A DNA stretch of 64,000 nucleotides from Gadus chalcogrammus (Eukaryota; Chordata; Actinopteri; Gadiformes; Gadidae): the NCBI RefSeq assembly GCF_026213295.1, contig NC_079426.1, positions 27,297,602 through 27,361,601 of the forward strand. The letters are read 5' to 3'. This document shows, one piece after another, positions 14,695 through 26,122 of this stretch. Both the position numbers and the translations under genes were made by a program. Below the pieces are notes generated by a model, which had not been told where the DNA came from, did no database searches, and saw only the letters and a program-made list of their open reading frames with translations. Position 1 is the first letter of the stretch; each line of letters opens with the position of its first letter.

Positions 14695-16668
14695 CTAGTA
14701 TCCCTGTCCCATAAAGGGACCCTGCTGTCCCCGGTTGTAGTTCCCTTGATCCTGCCTCCCCTGATTACCGTTGCCCTGTCCTTGCTTTGGTGGAAAAGGG
14801 TTAATCAAACAATCTTTCTTAATATGTCCTTCCTGGTTGCATCCAAAACATATTAAAGGACCTCTGCGTTGTCCTTGGAATCCCTGCTGTTGATTATTTC
14901 TATACTGTCCTTGGGACCCCTGTTGCTGATTCTGTCTATTTTTATTTGTGGGGTTCCCATAATTATGGATGTGCACATGTGTAACAGGTGGAGTAGGTGA
15001 CAGTTGGCTCTGAGGCTGTTGTACTGGGAGAGAAAATGCCAATCGTGGATGTTGGTTTTGAAGTGCGCCCTGCTGGGCGGCTTGCGAATTTACTGCAGCT
15101 GGTTCTAAAACACCTGCCTGTCTCTTCTTATCTCTTTCCTTCCTTGTGAGATCTTCCAGCTGAAGCTGATATAGCTTCCTCTGGAGCTCTTTGCTTTGTT
15201 CCTGTGTTCTTTGTTTATTCTGACGATATTCATCCACTGCATGAACTAAATGGTCATTAAAATTTCTATGAGATCCTGATGTAGACAGTCCAACCACATC
15301 CTCTAGCTTGGCTTTGATTGAGCTAGGTAGAATCTCTATCACAGAGTTTCTGAACATGACCGAAAACACAGGATGGATCTCAGGATTCTCATTCGTCTCC
15401 AAGCGCCATCTGTCCACTTGGGCCTGGAGGTAGGATGCAGGATTCTCTGTGTCGTTGATAGGGAGACCTCTCATGTTTTTATGATCGATATGGGTCGGAA
15501 ACTCCCTTCTGAGTGTGGCCCACATCGCCACTCTGTAATGATCAAGTGTAGTCTTATCATATTTTCCATCCAGTATATTCAACCCTCCATTCCTCAGTAC
15601 AAACTCCATTTTAGATAACCCCAATACTCTTGCTAACAGAGCTTTCAGGTCCCCCACTGCCATTAGCTTTCCCACTGTGAGTTCCTCAAATGTTCTAATC
15701 CATTTAGACGCCCCGTTATGTATGTTAGGGAGTTTAGCAATGACTCCCTCCAATTCCTGTGAACCCCACGGTTGATAATGGACCTGTTGTCCTTCGACTA
15801 GAATAGGATAGTTCCCAGGGAGGGTGTCGGGTGCCTTTTTTCCCCTTTGCGATTTCCTTAGTTTCTCATTTAACTCGAGTGGTGTGGGGCTTAGTACTGA
15901 TATACTGCAGCCAGGCTCCTCTGTCGCTGGGCTCTCACTATACCCCTCCCCCTTGAGTTTAGTACTCTTTTTTGTTTGCCTTTTCTGAGACTTCGTCCTC
16001 GTCTTTGTGTTTTTTCCTCTCCTTTTCTTTCTAGGAGAAGGCCCTTCGCAAATTCGCTCATTACCATCTTTCACATCTTTATTACTGTGCTCATCACCAC
16101 TTGTCTCATCTTCGTCCTCATCCTCACTCTTACTATAACTAGTGTCAGCATTGCTACACTCTTCTCTTGCTTTCCTAATCCCCTCATAACAGTCCATGTG
16201 TATGGGTGCGCCCCTATTCCCCTGTGTGTTACACTTATTATCTCCTTCATCTAGTGTGACTTCCCCTTTAATTTCTACGTTGCCAGTTAACAGTGGATAC
16301 ATCTTATTTGGTTTGTACGGCGGTGGCTCAAGCTTCAGAGGCAAAGGTTGAGCCTCTTCTTTCTCTGTGATTATTTTTCTGGCCACTCGTTGTAATGAGC
16401 GCCACCTCTCTCCCTCCTCTTCGAACAAAGCTAGCACTAACCTTTCCCTGTCCTTCTTCGCTAAGGCTGTTTTTCCACTTCTGTTATCTATGTAACTCCT
16501 TATTACTACCTCCATGTCCCGATACATTGTTGGATCAAAAGTCCCTCCCATGGGCCATATAGTACCTGCTACTTCTGTCCTTTCTTCCCAATTCTCAGAG
16601 ATCTTTTTCATCTCACCTTTGAGCAATAGACGGTCTCTACTCAAAATCTCTACCGCTGTTGGTGCCAT
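14695..16668 (-). CDS. gag: ERV Gag polyprotein, intact open frame (657 aa)
   Basis: Structural polyprotein that assembles the particle and binds genomic RNA. The N-terminal third is charged, with an acidic Ser/Asp/Glu stretch followed by a Lys/Arg-rich block. Residues about 280-500 resemble the gammaretroviral p30 capsid (PILVEGQQVHYQPW, then LNILDGKYDKTTLDHY and the FRNSVIEILPSSIKAKL region). Residues about 495-530 form a charged coil (ELQRKLYQLQLEDLTRKERD). One CCHC zinc knuckle lies at 607-620 (CFGC...GH...DC) in a Gln/Gly-rich tail. It starts MAPTAV, so no N-terminal glycine for myristoylation. It ends at UAG followed by G, with the protease in the same frame. It is the only full-length gene of this provirus. 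The protein is inferred, expression unknown. Confidence 0.88.
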   Translation of the reverse strand: MAPTAVEILSRDRLLLKGEMKKISENWEERTEVAGTIWPMGGTFDPTMYRDMEVVIRSYIDNRSGKTALAKKDRERLVLALFEEEGERWRSLQRVARKIITEKEEAQPLPLKLEPPPYKPNKMYPLLTGNVEIKGEVTLDEGDNKCNTQGNRGAPIHMDCYEGIRKAREECSNADTSYSKSEDEDEDETSGDEHSNKDVKDGNERICEGPSPRKKRRGKNTKTRTKSQKRQTKKSTKLKGEGYSESPATEEPGCSISVLSPTPLELNEKLRKSQRGKKAPDTLPGNYPILVEGQQVHYQPWGSQELEGVIAKLPNIHNGASKWIRTFEELTVGKLMAVGDLKALLARVLGLSKMEFVLRNGGLNILDGKYDKTTLDHYRVAMWATLRREFPTHIDHKNMRGLPINDTENPASYLQAQVDRWRLETNENPEIHPVFSVMFRNSVIEILPSSIKAKLEDVVGLSTSGSHRNFNDHLVHAVDEYRQNKQRTQEQSKELQRKLYQLQLEDLTRKERDKKRQAGVLEPAAVNSQAAQQGALQNQHPRLAFSLPVQQPQSQLSPTPPVTHVHIHNYGNPTNKNRQNQQQGSQGQYRNNQQQGFQGQRRGPLICFGCNQEGHIKKDCLINPFPPKQGQGNGNQGRQDQGNYNRGQQGPFMGQGY

Positions 16669-17359
16669 TTTTAATTATTACTTTATTACTTTATTTATCT
16701 ATTCTGAAGTACACTATTTATTAATACAATTTATTTGAGTTTATTCTGCTAGTTATTTTCTATACTTTATTATCTCTAAGCTACAAACGTGAACTCCTCC
16801 CCGGCGCTCGTCTCCCTCCCTGCTTTGCAGGCTCCTGCTCGTCCCCTGTGTGATTGCTCGTGCACGTGCAGTTAGTCAGCGCGGCGATGTCAAAGAAGAT
16901 TACACATTTATTCAATACTTCAACAAATTAACTTTTCTCTATCCGTCTAATTTATTTATGATTATCAACTAAATTTAAACAAATTAACTATTCTCTGTCC
17001 GCCTAATTTATTTATGACAGAATCAACAACAACAAAAAATGAACCGGGTCGTAAAAACCTCCGAGGTAACTTAATCCTAACACGACTTAAATACAGACAA
17101 TAAGCCGGTTCATACAATTTCTTTATCTTATATTGAAAAATGTCCGAATTGTTTGTAATTAATTACAAATAAAAAGTTGACCGAGCGTAGAAACTGGCCT
17201 TTTGATTAAAATATGAACGGTCGGATGGCACTCCAAACAACAAGCCTATTCTTCCAAAACAATGGCTGAACACATAACACTCGACCAGATCACGAACAAA
17301 CAAGAGACTCCTCAAAATACCAACTCAAACGGTACTCCAATAAAGAAACTTCATCTATT
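16669..17359 (-). other. ERV leader, upstream of gag
   Basis: Non-coding leader. A short duplication of about 45 bp containing ctaatttatttatga occurs at about 16920-17020. Nothing else is recognised. The region would hold packaging signals in an active virus. Confidence 0.5.
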
Positions 17360-17783
17360 CAAAAGCGCGAGAGTCTGCTTTCTCAGAAGATGCCAACATC
17401 GGAACTAGAAATTCACCAGTCGACATCCCAAGCAAACCTCTAAAATAAAAATGAATTCATCAACGGCAATGAATTCCAACAGACAAGAAACTTATCTATT
17501 CAAAAGTGCGAGAATCTGCTTTCTCAAAAATGCCAATATCGGAACTAGAAATTCACCAGTCAACATCCCAAGCAGACCTCTAAAATAACAAAAGTGCGAG
17601 AATCTGCTTTCTCAAAAATGCCAACAATGGAAATTCACCAGTCAACATCCCAAGCAGACCTCTAAAATAAAAAGTGCGAGAATCTGCTTTCTCAAAAATG
17701 CCAACAATGGAAATTCACCAGTCAACATCCCAAGCAGACCTCTAAAATAACAAAATGAATTCATCAACGGCAATGAATTCCAA
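17360..17783 (-). repeat. Tandem repeats in the ERV leader
   Basis: Four copies of a unit containing gcgagaatctgctttctc and caacatcccaagcagacc start at about 17360, 17501, 17589 and 17669. The last two are near-identical units of about 80 bp. An accessory block (aatgaattcatcaacggcaa) follows the first unit and again the last. The unit spacing shows internal expansion. Leader repeats in retroviruses can affect packaging or translation. That role is not shown here. Confidence 0.9.
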
Positions 17784-18254
17784 CTCAACTCTCTGTGATT
17801 CTCTCAAACATCCAACAGGCACTTCAATCGACCTGCGGACCTGTTACTGTCCTATTGGAACTTTCCCACTAATTCGATCCTCTAGAATACAGCCACAGGA
17901 CTTTATAATAGGTCTACTTGACCAAAACCTCAAAACTTAAAATAACAACAACTCGTATCAAAAATAGGGAACCACACAGCGTCTTGGTCATTTAGAACCA
18001 CAGCGCCTAGGGCTTATGTGCGCGCGCACGTCAATCTCTCCCGGAGCCCCCGTATCTCTCACTCGCTCATTTATCTATAATTTCGGTTCGTTTGATCGAA
18101 GAGACACTTTACCTGCTGCTCGGCGTTCAGACGGGGCAAGAACAGATCAAACGACTCTATCCTATATATGGCAAGACAACTTACCCTTGAGCTCTGGTCG
18201 TATGATCCGTTCGCGTCCCGTCCTCTGGCCCGGCAGCTGGCGAGTCCCTATTTC
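17784..18254 (-). other. ERV leader between repeats and primer-binding site
   Basis: Non-coding leader sequence. No open frame with recognisable content. Confidence 0.5.
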
Positions 18255-18272
18255 CTCCTGTTCGCGACGCCA
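18255..18272 (-). promoter_or_regulatory. Primer-binding-like site of the ERV
   Basis: On the minus strand, 4 nt after the 5' LTR, the sequence TGGCGTCGCGAACAGGAG begins with the TGG expected to pair with tRNA CCA. I could not assign the tRNA with confidence. Confidence 0.6.
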
Positions 18273-18276
18273 AATA

Positions 18277-18769
18277 TGTTGAAGATTAACCGAGATATAA
18301 AACACTTAGACTAATTCAAGAGAGAGAGTAGAATGAAAACGAGGGGTCCGGAGCAAGAATTGACAAAAGACTTTATCGTGCAGAAAAACAACAACGACAA
18401 CAGCCTGAGTGGGTTTGCAAAGTCACTTCTCGTCAACAGATTCCAGCCTCTTCTTAAACACACAATAGCACAGTACTCAGCAGTTTCTTGTTTTTTAGGT
18501 GTCCACATATAATCAAACACAAATTCTTCTAAACAGATGGTCACCGAGATAGTCTAGGACCCAGGAAGTGGAGTCAGCATACATCGTGTCAGTAGCTTCC
18601 TGCTCCTGGGGGGTTGCGCCCCAACCCCTGCTCTGACCCAAGACTCCCAGGCCTCGTGACCAGCCCTGGATCAAAATCCAAGGCGCTTTACATGTTTTCT
18701 ACCATTAGATATATAGGCCTAATAATAATCATAGCTTACCATAGAATATAATCATTAATTTCTACCACA
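18277..18769 (-). repeat. ERV 5' LTR
   Basis: 493 bp and apparently identical to 9364-9856. On the minus strand this is the upstream LTR that would carry the promoter. No strong TATA box stands out. An ATATATC near its 5' portion is a possible candidate. Confidence 0.95.
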
Positions 18770-19443
18770 TTCACACTCCTACTTGATGGTGAAGGCCACT
18801 ACAGGACGCACACTGTTTCTAATGCTGATGCTGACAGGGACAAGACAAACATACTCAGGGGGTTAATTCAAGAGTTTGAAACCAGATATGACTCCCTAAA
18901 GTCATGTGATCATTTCTTGGTGTTTGATCCTTCAACTTGGCCCTGGATATGCAAAGCCTCCACAGTTTTGGCAACACAACAGTTTGCACCATTCTTCAGA
19001 AATATGAGGCCACAACTGTGAGAGAATGGATGTGTTTAAAGCAAGCAGGAAAACGCTTGGCAGCCAATTGCTTGGTCCAAGTAGTCAATACAAGTAATCC
19101 AGATGTGTACTCCAGCATCAACAAGGTGGTTTAACTGTCTCTTACACTGCCTTTGAGCAGTGCAGCTTGTGAAAGGGTATTCTCACATCTCAATATAATC
19201 AAAACTAAGTACAGATCACGCCTGTCACCTGCTCGTCTCTCAGCCCTGATGCACATTCACATGTCAAAGAAAAGCAAAGAGACATTTGACCCAAAGCCAG
19301 CTGTTGACCCGTGGATGGAGACTGCAAGTCGGAGGCTCAACCAGGGTGGTGCATCTGCAGTAAGTGCATCATCTACAACACAAGAAGCTGAAGGAGAGGA
19401 CAGTGAAGGAGACACAGAGGAGGACAGTGAGGAAGACCGCTAA
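18770..19443 (+). pseudogene. hAT transposase pseudogene, C-terminal part
   Basis: Continues the frame cut by the ERV with TLLLDGEGHYRTHTVSNADA, then LRGLIQEFETRYDSLKSCDH. After a frame change the C-terminal dimerisation region of hAT transposases is clear: SSAACERVFSHLNIIKTKYR followed by SRLSPARLSALMHIHM. It ends with an acidic tail at 19443. The right terminal inverted repeat follows within 70 bp. Frameshifts and a stop near 19133 make it a pseudogene. Confidence 0.82.
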
Positions 19444-19525
19444 ATGTGGGGTGAGTACCAAACACCATCTCCTGGTACTCTGAGTACTCCTGAGTAACTC
19501 CCTAAAAATATTATGTGCACCCCTG

Positions 19526-20739
19526 TATTTAACGACCATCGGAGTGACCAATGCAAGTAGCTAGCTCCTGAAAAAAATGAAATGACTCAACCATGCTATT
19601 ATGGACTTAGAGATGGTAAACCCTGATGATATCTACATAAAGCTGTACCTTGGATCAGACCCTTATCAGTCTCCCTGGAATAAAGTCCATTAAAAAACGG
19701 ATCACATGGTTAATTTAACCCACCATTCAGCAGGGTAAATATATTTCTTGTCATATTTCCTATCTGTAGGATTATTCCTCCTCGCTCTAGATAGATCTAT
19801 CTCGCCGGCTGAACATTAATTTATTTCACGGTGGCAGGAAAGTATAATTGCCCTATATTTGTAGCATGCCATAGGATCTTTCCCCGTCCAATTAACACTA
19901 ACACAAAACTAATTTTAGAATTAAAAAAAACATTGGATTTCAGTTTCACAACTGTTCAATCAAAGTGAGTGCAGTTTATTCGTGCCCTACATGCATTGTT
20001 ACCATAGAGATGCGAGGAGGACTACTAAACAGAACCATGAAACTAATGGATTTTGTTTTATTCATCATTATAATGTTAAAGTAAGTGTGTCTGATATGTT
20101 ACAACTGTTGATTTGATTTATACCTTTATGTGTGCATCCAAGTTATTGTTATTGACTTGGTTTATGTATCCTTTTATATGTTAGGATTGGAATCTGTTTG
20201 CGGTGCTTTTTGTTTTGTTTTCATGATCACCTGTGCCCATTCCAGAGCATTATTGGCTAGACTTCTAGCTCACTCAAGGCATTGCGATTTCCCCGCTTGG
20301 CAAATGATGCGCATCTGCATCTGTACCTACCCAGTGTGGACCATCAGCACCTGGGCCTGTTCCTTTGATTAACCAAACCTGACTTCTTTACACAGAGTAC
20401 ACCATACGTCAAATTCACGTCACATCAATTGAAGAGTATTTTGTGTGGCTTGTATGCTGTTCTCCTCCGGTGCTGAGAACAAAACCAGTCAGTGACTGGA
20501 GTAATGCCAATGAAAGCAGGTAGAGCCACTGAGTGCTGCATGCAGCTGAACGCTTCCACACCCGATCTGATCGCTTGTACCTTTGAACCACAGAACGCTG
20601 CAGGTATGCTGTCAAAGTGATAATTGATGTAATTGCTGTTTGTGGCTGTATCTGTTCCTTCCATTTATAGACCATCTCCCCTTTTGGGCGAGGGACAGAG
20701 TTTGTCTGATCCTACAGTGTCTGTAAGCGAATACCTGCT
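19526..20739. other. No gene recognised
   Basis: AT-rich intergenic or intronic sequence. Short open frames show no family motif. Confidence 0.45.
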
Positions 20740-21160
20740 ACCGGATTACCTGTCAGTCTTTGACTGAGTTTATCCGGCCTCACTTGCCTATATTTTGTGG
20801 CCAGAGATTAAAGGAATACGGGACAGTCATGCCCGATGTTGTTGTTGAAATTGAACTGGAACTTTTGAAAGAATTGAATTCCCGAGAGTACAGCGACAGT
20901 GACATATGTCAAGTCTTGCAGACAACACAAAACTTTTATCCTAACAGACACTCTGTTCTGAATATATTTCACATGGTGGTATCTACGGCCCCTAACGGGG
21001 GTCCTTCAGCAGTTTGAGGCATTTAAAGACTTAGCTACGCAGCACCATGACAGACAGCAGACATACTGGACTTACTTTAATGAACATTCATCATGAATAC
21101 CACAGTGACAGCAAGAGAGTGCTAGAAAGTTTGAGAGTTAACTTCAAACAGGTAGGACCT
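20740..21160 (+). pseudogene. hAT transposase C-terminal relic (ZMYM1-like group)
   Basis: Reading along the plus strand with frame changes gives LQTTQNFYPNRHSVLNIFHM, a degenerate VSTA...block, then LKT, a stop, LRSTMTDSR and TGLTLMNIHHEYHSDSKRVL. This matches the hAT dimerisation block of TTF/ZMYM1-like transposases (family pattern LKTWLRSTM..RL.GL.LL.IH). The conserved tryptophan is a stop codon here. No terminal repeats are visible near it. Confidence 0.7.
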
Positions 21161-24100
21161 AATTATTTAGATATTTGTGTTGGCTATCTGCTGAAGAACT
21201 GATTTAGCTCACAACAATAAGAAAGTTGGTGTGCGTCACCTGGAAATAAATTCTGCAGTGGGCGCCCCAAGGCCAATCAGGCGGGTAAGGCGTAACTGGC
21301 TCAGGATATAAGCCATGGACCTATTAAAGAAAGGACAGCGGATTAAAAAATGGCACCCAATCATTCCCATGAAAACTGCTCAATGGCGCAGGGTAACATC
21401 AAGGAGAGATTTGCTTCCGCATCATGGGAGCCAGCGACGCCCTAGTGCATGACGTGACGGATGCAGAAATATTCTCTTTGTCTAGCATTGTTTGAATTGT
21501 AGCATCATAAGCGAGAGGTCTGTCTACACATCCCGCGGGAGCTTTAAGTGAAAACCATCAACGTCATTCATGCTAAGTAAAAGGAAAAACCTTGGTAGGT
21601 AGGTTGACGAACACAGAGATTGTGACATCTGTCAGCAACACGCAAGCTCTGTGTTCGCCAATATACTTATATAGTCTTAAAAACAGATGCCGTCGACGGG
21701 TGAACTACTGATGGTATTGTGTGTATAAAATGTCCTTTTTAATAAACAATCTGTACACTTACAAAGTTATCAATGCCTCGTTATATATGTCAAGACCCTT
21801 ATTATACTACCAGAGAAGTGTCGGGCAACTTCTAGCCTTTTAAGTGGTTTAAAATAGCAATTTAGTTTTTACCATAACAAAGGCCCCCATCGTTCCAAGT
21901 TTATAGCGTTTTGGTAAAATCGGCTAAAAACCAACCAAGCCATCTTAAGAATGCGTCTATACGCGCTTTTCTCTTCCAAAACGAACATTCCAACTCGTTA
22001 TCATATTAAACATATCCCAGATCAATTTTACACCGGATTTGTCTTTTAACTGAGCTCTCTCGGATGCCGGGCCGAAACAACATTTGCTTCACTACGACTC
22101 CTTTCAGCTGCCCACCCCTCCTTCTCCTCCAAAAAATAAATAAATTAAACGGCTAATAAAGCGCTTGAGGTGACGTTTTTGAAAAGAGAAAACTTACGTT
22201 TTATTAGTAGGCATGGTATGAAGATAATTATGAGCCTTTGATTGATATCCAGACATTTTTTGCGGACACATTCCTGTTCCCCACTTGTATTGGAGTGAAC
22301 GGAGATATCTACTTCTGGGCCCCTTGAATCAAGGGACCCATCCACAGCCCGCTTAAACAGCTGCAATACCAGGCTTGGTCGCTGAGCACGGGTGGATTGC
22401 GGAAGTATGCACTGCTCCTGGGGGCCTGATATAACCAGAGGACTCGAGAACGGAAGGAAATGGAGTCAGTAGTGACATTAGACCACTTGCCAAGGTAAAG
22501 GAGTAGGAAAAATCGAGTCAATAGATCTTGTGATGTCTAATCAAAATGACAGCCATTGAAGCATACGAATGTAAATGGTATTTATATTTGGATTTTACAT
22601 TACTACAACTCTTTTCATTTCTCTCAAAATGGTTAGTTTCGACAACAAAAAATAAAAATCCTTTTATGTTGGCCGCTGAAGGCTGCAGTCTCTGACTTTT
22701 AAAATAGACTCTAAAGTTGTTAAAATCAACAGCTTGGAAAAACATCAGCAGTCGATGTTCCCATGTAGTCCATCATAGGCCTTCAACGATCAAAGAAAGT
22801 GTATTGGGTATGGGTAAATATTTCAACAAAACATGACTGAAAGATGTTATATCTTCTGTGCATTGACTCTAAAGATCTAGTGTGCAGGGGTATGCCATAG
22901 GTACAAAGGTATTTTGATTTAGCCCTCAAGTATTAAAACCATTTTCAGATTAAAAATTAAACAATCAAATATTTAATCCAGCCTCAAATCATTGCATGGA
23001 AAATGTCATGCCAATGCCATGGATCTCCAAACTGCCTTCAGACCCCACAAGAACTGACACATTTTCTAATGGTTTTCAAAATACATTAATATATGATCAA
23101 TTAGCAGGACTCAGGATTAGCAGGACTAATTATTGATCATTACATTCATAATTAACCATATATTTTTTTAATTAATATAATTAAAATGAAAGACATGTCT
23201 TCAAGAGGATAATGTAAATCTAGAGAGAACACATTTAAGCTGCCCATGTTCAGACACATTATTATTTGAAAATGAGTTATACCATGTGAATCACTTGTTT
23301 TCCACTCCCACTATATTCACAGGGTATATTCAAGTTTGGTTTGTTTGTTATAATTGAACACTTACTGATATAATGTATGTGTGCAAATACAAACCAAAAG
23401 ACCCTTGCATACATGCATTAACATCTCATGCATGTTTGTTCGAAGGTGCTTCTAACTGTGAATGTCAGACACATGTCATCACATATGTTTATGGATACAT
23501 TTTTATTTGTATACAAAGTTTGTGGGAGAAAACACTGTGAACGTTTGATATTTAAAAAAAAGGTTTTTTTCTTTTTGAAAGATAAATATTATGATTGGAA
23601 ATAACGCTGTGAAAGTCTTAGGTGTAAAATGTCACCACATTTAGAGTCACTCTCCTCAATGGAAGTGAGATGGTGGGGTTTTGTGAACCTCAAAGCGTTT
23701 GTAAACGCCCAGCCTGTTTGTGTGGTGGGGCTCTGCATTCAGCCTCGTCTTTCAAGCTTTCTGTGAAGGGATCTGAAACCCGAAGGTCAACTCGGTGAAA
23801 GACAGTCTGCAGAATCCCAACCCCGCCTCCCAGCACTGTCTCCCACTGCTCCTCTGGAATGCTCGTCTTTTTGTGAGGCGAAATTAATTCTTCAGTTCCC
23901 CCGCCAATGTTCATAATGTAATTCAATGCATTTATGTATTTTGTGCATAGGAAAATACATCATGCCTATGCGTGGGACCCAATCCTTTTCAAATTAAATC
24001 AATACAATTATGCAAAATAGACTATACTGTTGAACAAATATCAATGGAAGCAAAGACAGCGCTACCGAAGTGAATGTCCAGGGTTCATTACCGAGAGACG

Positions 24101-24807
24101 ACATGTCTGTTATCTGACACATCTCTGTTGCAAACAGTCTATCTGAGTGGGAATTGACTCCATGGTGGAGGGGCGTGTGTTCATCCTTCATGATTCGTTT
24201 TGCCATAGCAGGAGTCGTTATGGATTCCTGAATGATGTTACAGTTAATATTCCTCATGTGAATATAATGAAGCTCAGGGTCAAAAACTTGCCTGATTCAA
24301 GACAAAATGAAGGCAGCAGATAGCTGCTGTGGCTGGTGTAATATGTTCCTAAGAACGCGTTATCTTTTGGAAACAAGCGTGGTTTTGAGGTGATCCTGCA
24401 TAATAAGCTGTTTTCTATCGTAAGTATTGTGGTAACACAGAACTAGTGCTGGTTAGGAATCTGGTCCACCTGACAGAGTGGGAAGCAGCTGGAGTTCGTG
24501 GCTCCATGAAGAGCAGAGATTAGCAGGAGACGAGTTAATACTGTCGTGTATCGTTTGTTTCTAAAAGACAGAGAGCCAGACAAATAAGACAATTTATCAA
24601 TTGTATTACATGAACAATGTGTAACATTAATGCACATACGTATAGATAAACATTGCATAATAAATTGTATAGGCAGGTTGCTGGTGGGGGGTAAGGTGGT
24701 GTTGGTTTGATTCCCTGAGACACAAGCTGTATTTTCCTGTACACCTGTTCCTGAAAAGGATTAATTAAACCATCATTTTGCTCATTACAATCCCCGCTGT
24801 TTAACAT
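21161..24807. other. No gene recognised; long unassigned stretch
   Basis: AT-rich sequence. An 11-bp inverted pair (cgaacacagag ... ctctgtgttcg) lies near 21609 and 21645. A 78-codon minus-strand frame at 23690-23926 (contains SIPEEQWETVLGGGVGI) has no family I recognise and no flanking splice pattern I trust. This may be ordinary host intergenic DNA. Confidence 0.4.
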
Positions 24808-24885
24808 TTATAATAATAATAATAATAAACGTTATTTGTCTAGCACCTTTCATACACAGAATGCAGCTCAAAGTGCTTTACATTT
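24808..24885. repeat. LINE/SINE-like 3' tail fragment
   Basis: A TAA-rich run is followed by cgttatttgtctagcacctt and caaagtgctttaca. This is a phrase typical of the tail of widespread teleost LINE/SINE families. Too short for a family call. Confidence 0.4.
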
Positions 24886-25660
24886 TAAAAGATTCAACAC
24901 ACATTTGCGTCACATGTGTTTGAATCGAATGCAAGCCTGCCTGTTCTGGCTGCTGGTGGACTGAATGCAATATTTAAAACCCCAACAATATATTACTTAC
25001 TATAAAATATTAGTAACTAAAATTAATAAAAAGATTTCTTCCCTTCAACCGCTCTGTGTGACCTTCAGTCATTTGACTCTGGCCTCATGACCTGGTACCG
25101 CCACAGACCTCTGAATTATCACCTTTATTCTTTAAAGTTTCTCCTATCTCAACTCTAGGAGGGTTAGCCTCACACAGCTACAGAGAGCTCTGCATTATCA
25201 CCTTTATACTTTATGGTTGCTCCTATCTCAACAATGGAGGATTGGCCTGCTACTGCCACAGAGAGCTCTGCATTATCACTATTTAAAATTGAGAAAGTAG
25301 TATGTTATGCTTCACACACGATGGCAGTGCCAACATTGTGCTGATGTGGACACTGTATCTGCATTGATCCAGAACCAAGAGTTTGGGCACAGAGGGTCTT
25401 CAGGATAAAATAACCCAATAGAGTTTCAATATGCAGAAGGGAGAGGCTGAGTTAAGGGGAGAGGATATTGGTGTGAGGCGGTTGAGGATGCTATCTGTCT
25501 GCAGTGTAATTTATCATCAGGACAGCAGGGGATATGGAGTCTTATGCTAACCTCATTACACATTCCCCCTCCTACACACGCCTGCATGCACACGCAAGCA
25601 CGCACACTCATACACAGCCACAAACACAAAGTGATACAGATTTGATTTAATTTATTACCG
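24886..25660. other. No gene recognised; imperfect duplication
   Basis: The phrase gagctctgcattatcacc with surrounding sequence recurs near 25187 and 25264, and in weaker form near 25110. This is a local imperfect tandem repeat of about 75 bp. No coding content is seen. Confidence 0.45.
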
Positions 25661-26122
25661 AGGCCCCGTCCACGTGGAGCAGATTTTTTGGTGAAACCGC
25701 ATAAGTCTTGTGGCCGACCGTCCATACGGAGCCAGCGAATGCGGTGCGGACCTATGCGGTTTCATGTTAGGATTCGTGTGGACGCCTGAAACGCAAACTA
25801 TGACGTAATTAGCCCCCCCACCAGCTGGGCGACGACAGAGTTGCGTTGATTTTTTTATTTTATTTTTTATTTGTATTCTTTTTGTAGCTTTAATTACAGC
25901 CCCTTGATCAATTTAATTACTAACAGTACATTAAAAAGTATTTCTGCTCAATTTAAGTTCTTAGCAGAAGCAGCGCCTCTTATGGGCCTGGAATGTGTAC
26001 CACAGCGTTTCTACAGCTCGATGCGGTTTCGCTATGAATCCGACTTTACGGAGATATTCCTGAACCGCATAAAATGAAACTGGATTGTTTTTGGCCGTTT
26101 CGGCTCCGTGTGGACGGGGCCT
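25661..26122. mobile_element. MITE with AGGCCCCGTCCAC termini
   Basis: Left end AGGCCCCGTCCACGTGGAGC and right end, inverted, AGGCCCCGTCCACACGGAGC form clear terminal inverted repeats. Subterminal blocks (accgcataa and gcggttt) also mirror each other. About 462 bp with no transposase. Target duplication is not evident. A second, rearranged copy of its interior lies at 60924-61237. The superfamily is not certain. Confidence 0.72.

Larger units (their letters stand above)
9364..18769 (-). mobile_element. Endogenous retrovirus (gamma/epsilon-like), defective
   Basis: A 9406-bp provirus on the minus strand. The order is 5' LTR (18277-18769), primer-binding-like site, long leader with tandem repeats, gag, an in-frame UAG, a protease fragment, a large gap where reverse transcriptase and RNase H should be, integrase pieces, an env start, polypurine tract and 3' LTR (9364-9856). 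It is flanked by the 4-bp duplication ttca (9360-9363 and 18770-18773). Removing one copy with the provirus rejoins the host hAT reading frame. Gag-UAG-pro in one frame, and env overlapping the 3' end of pol, follow gamma- and epsilonretrovirus organisation. The two LTRs look identical by eye. It cannot make a complete pol. Confidence 0.93.
7926..19525 (+). mobile_element. hAT transposon split by an endogenous retrovirus
   Basis: The left terminus CAGGGGTGCACATAA (7926-7940) is exactly complemented by the right terminus at 19511-19525, giving perfect 15-bp terminal inverted repeats. The flanking octamers tatataat and tatttaac match at 6 of 8 positions, consistent with an aged 8-bp hAT duplication. 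Removing the retrovirus at 9364-18769 leaves about 2.2 kb. That remainder carries a degenerate transposase reading left to right. The element is therefore older than the retrovirus inside it. Confidence 0.88.
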
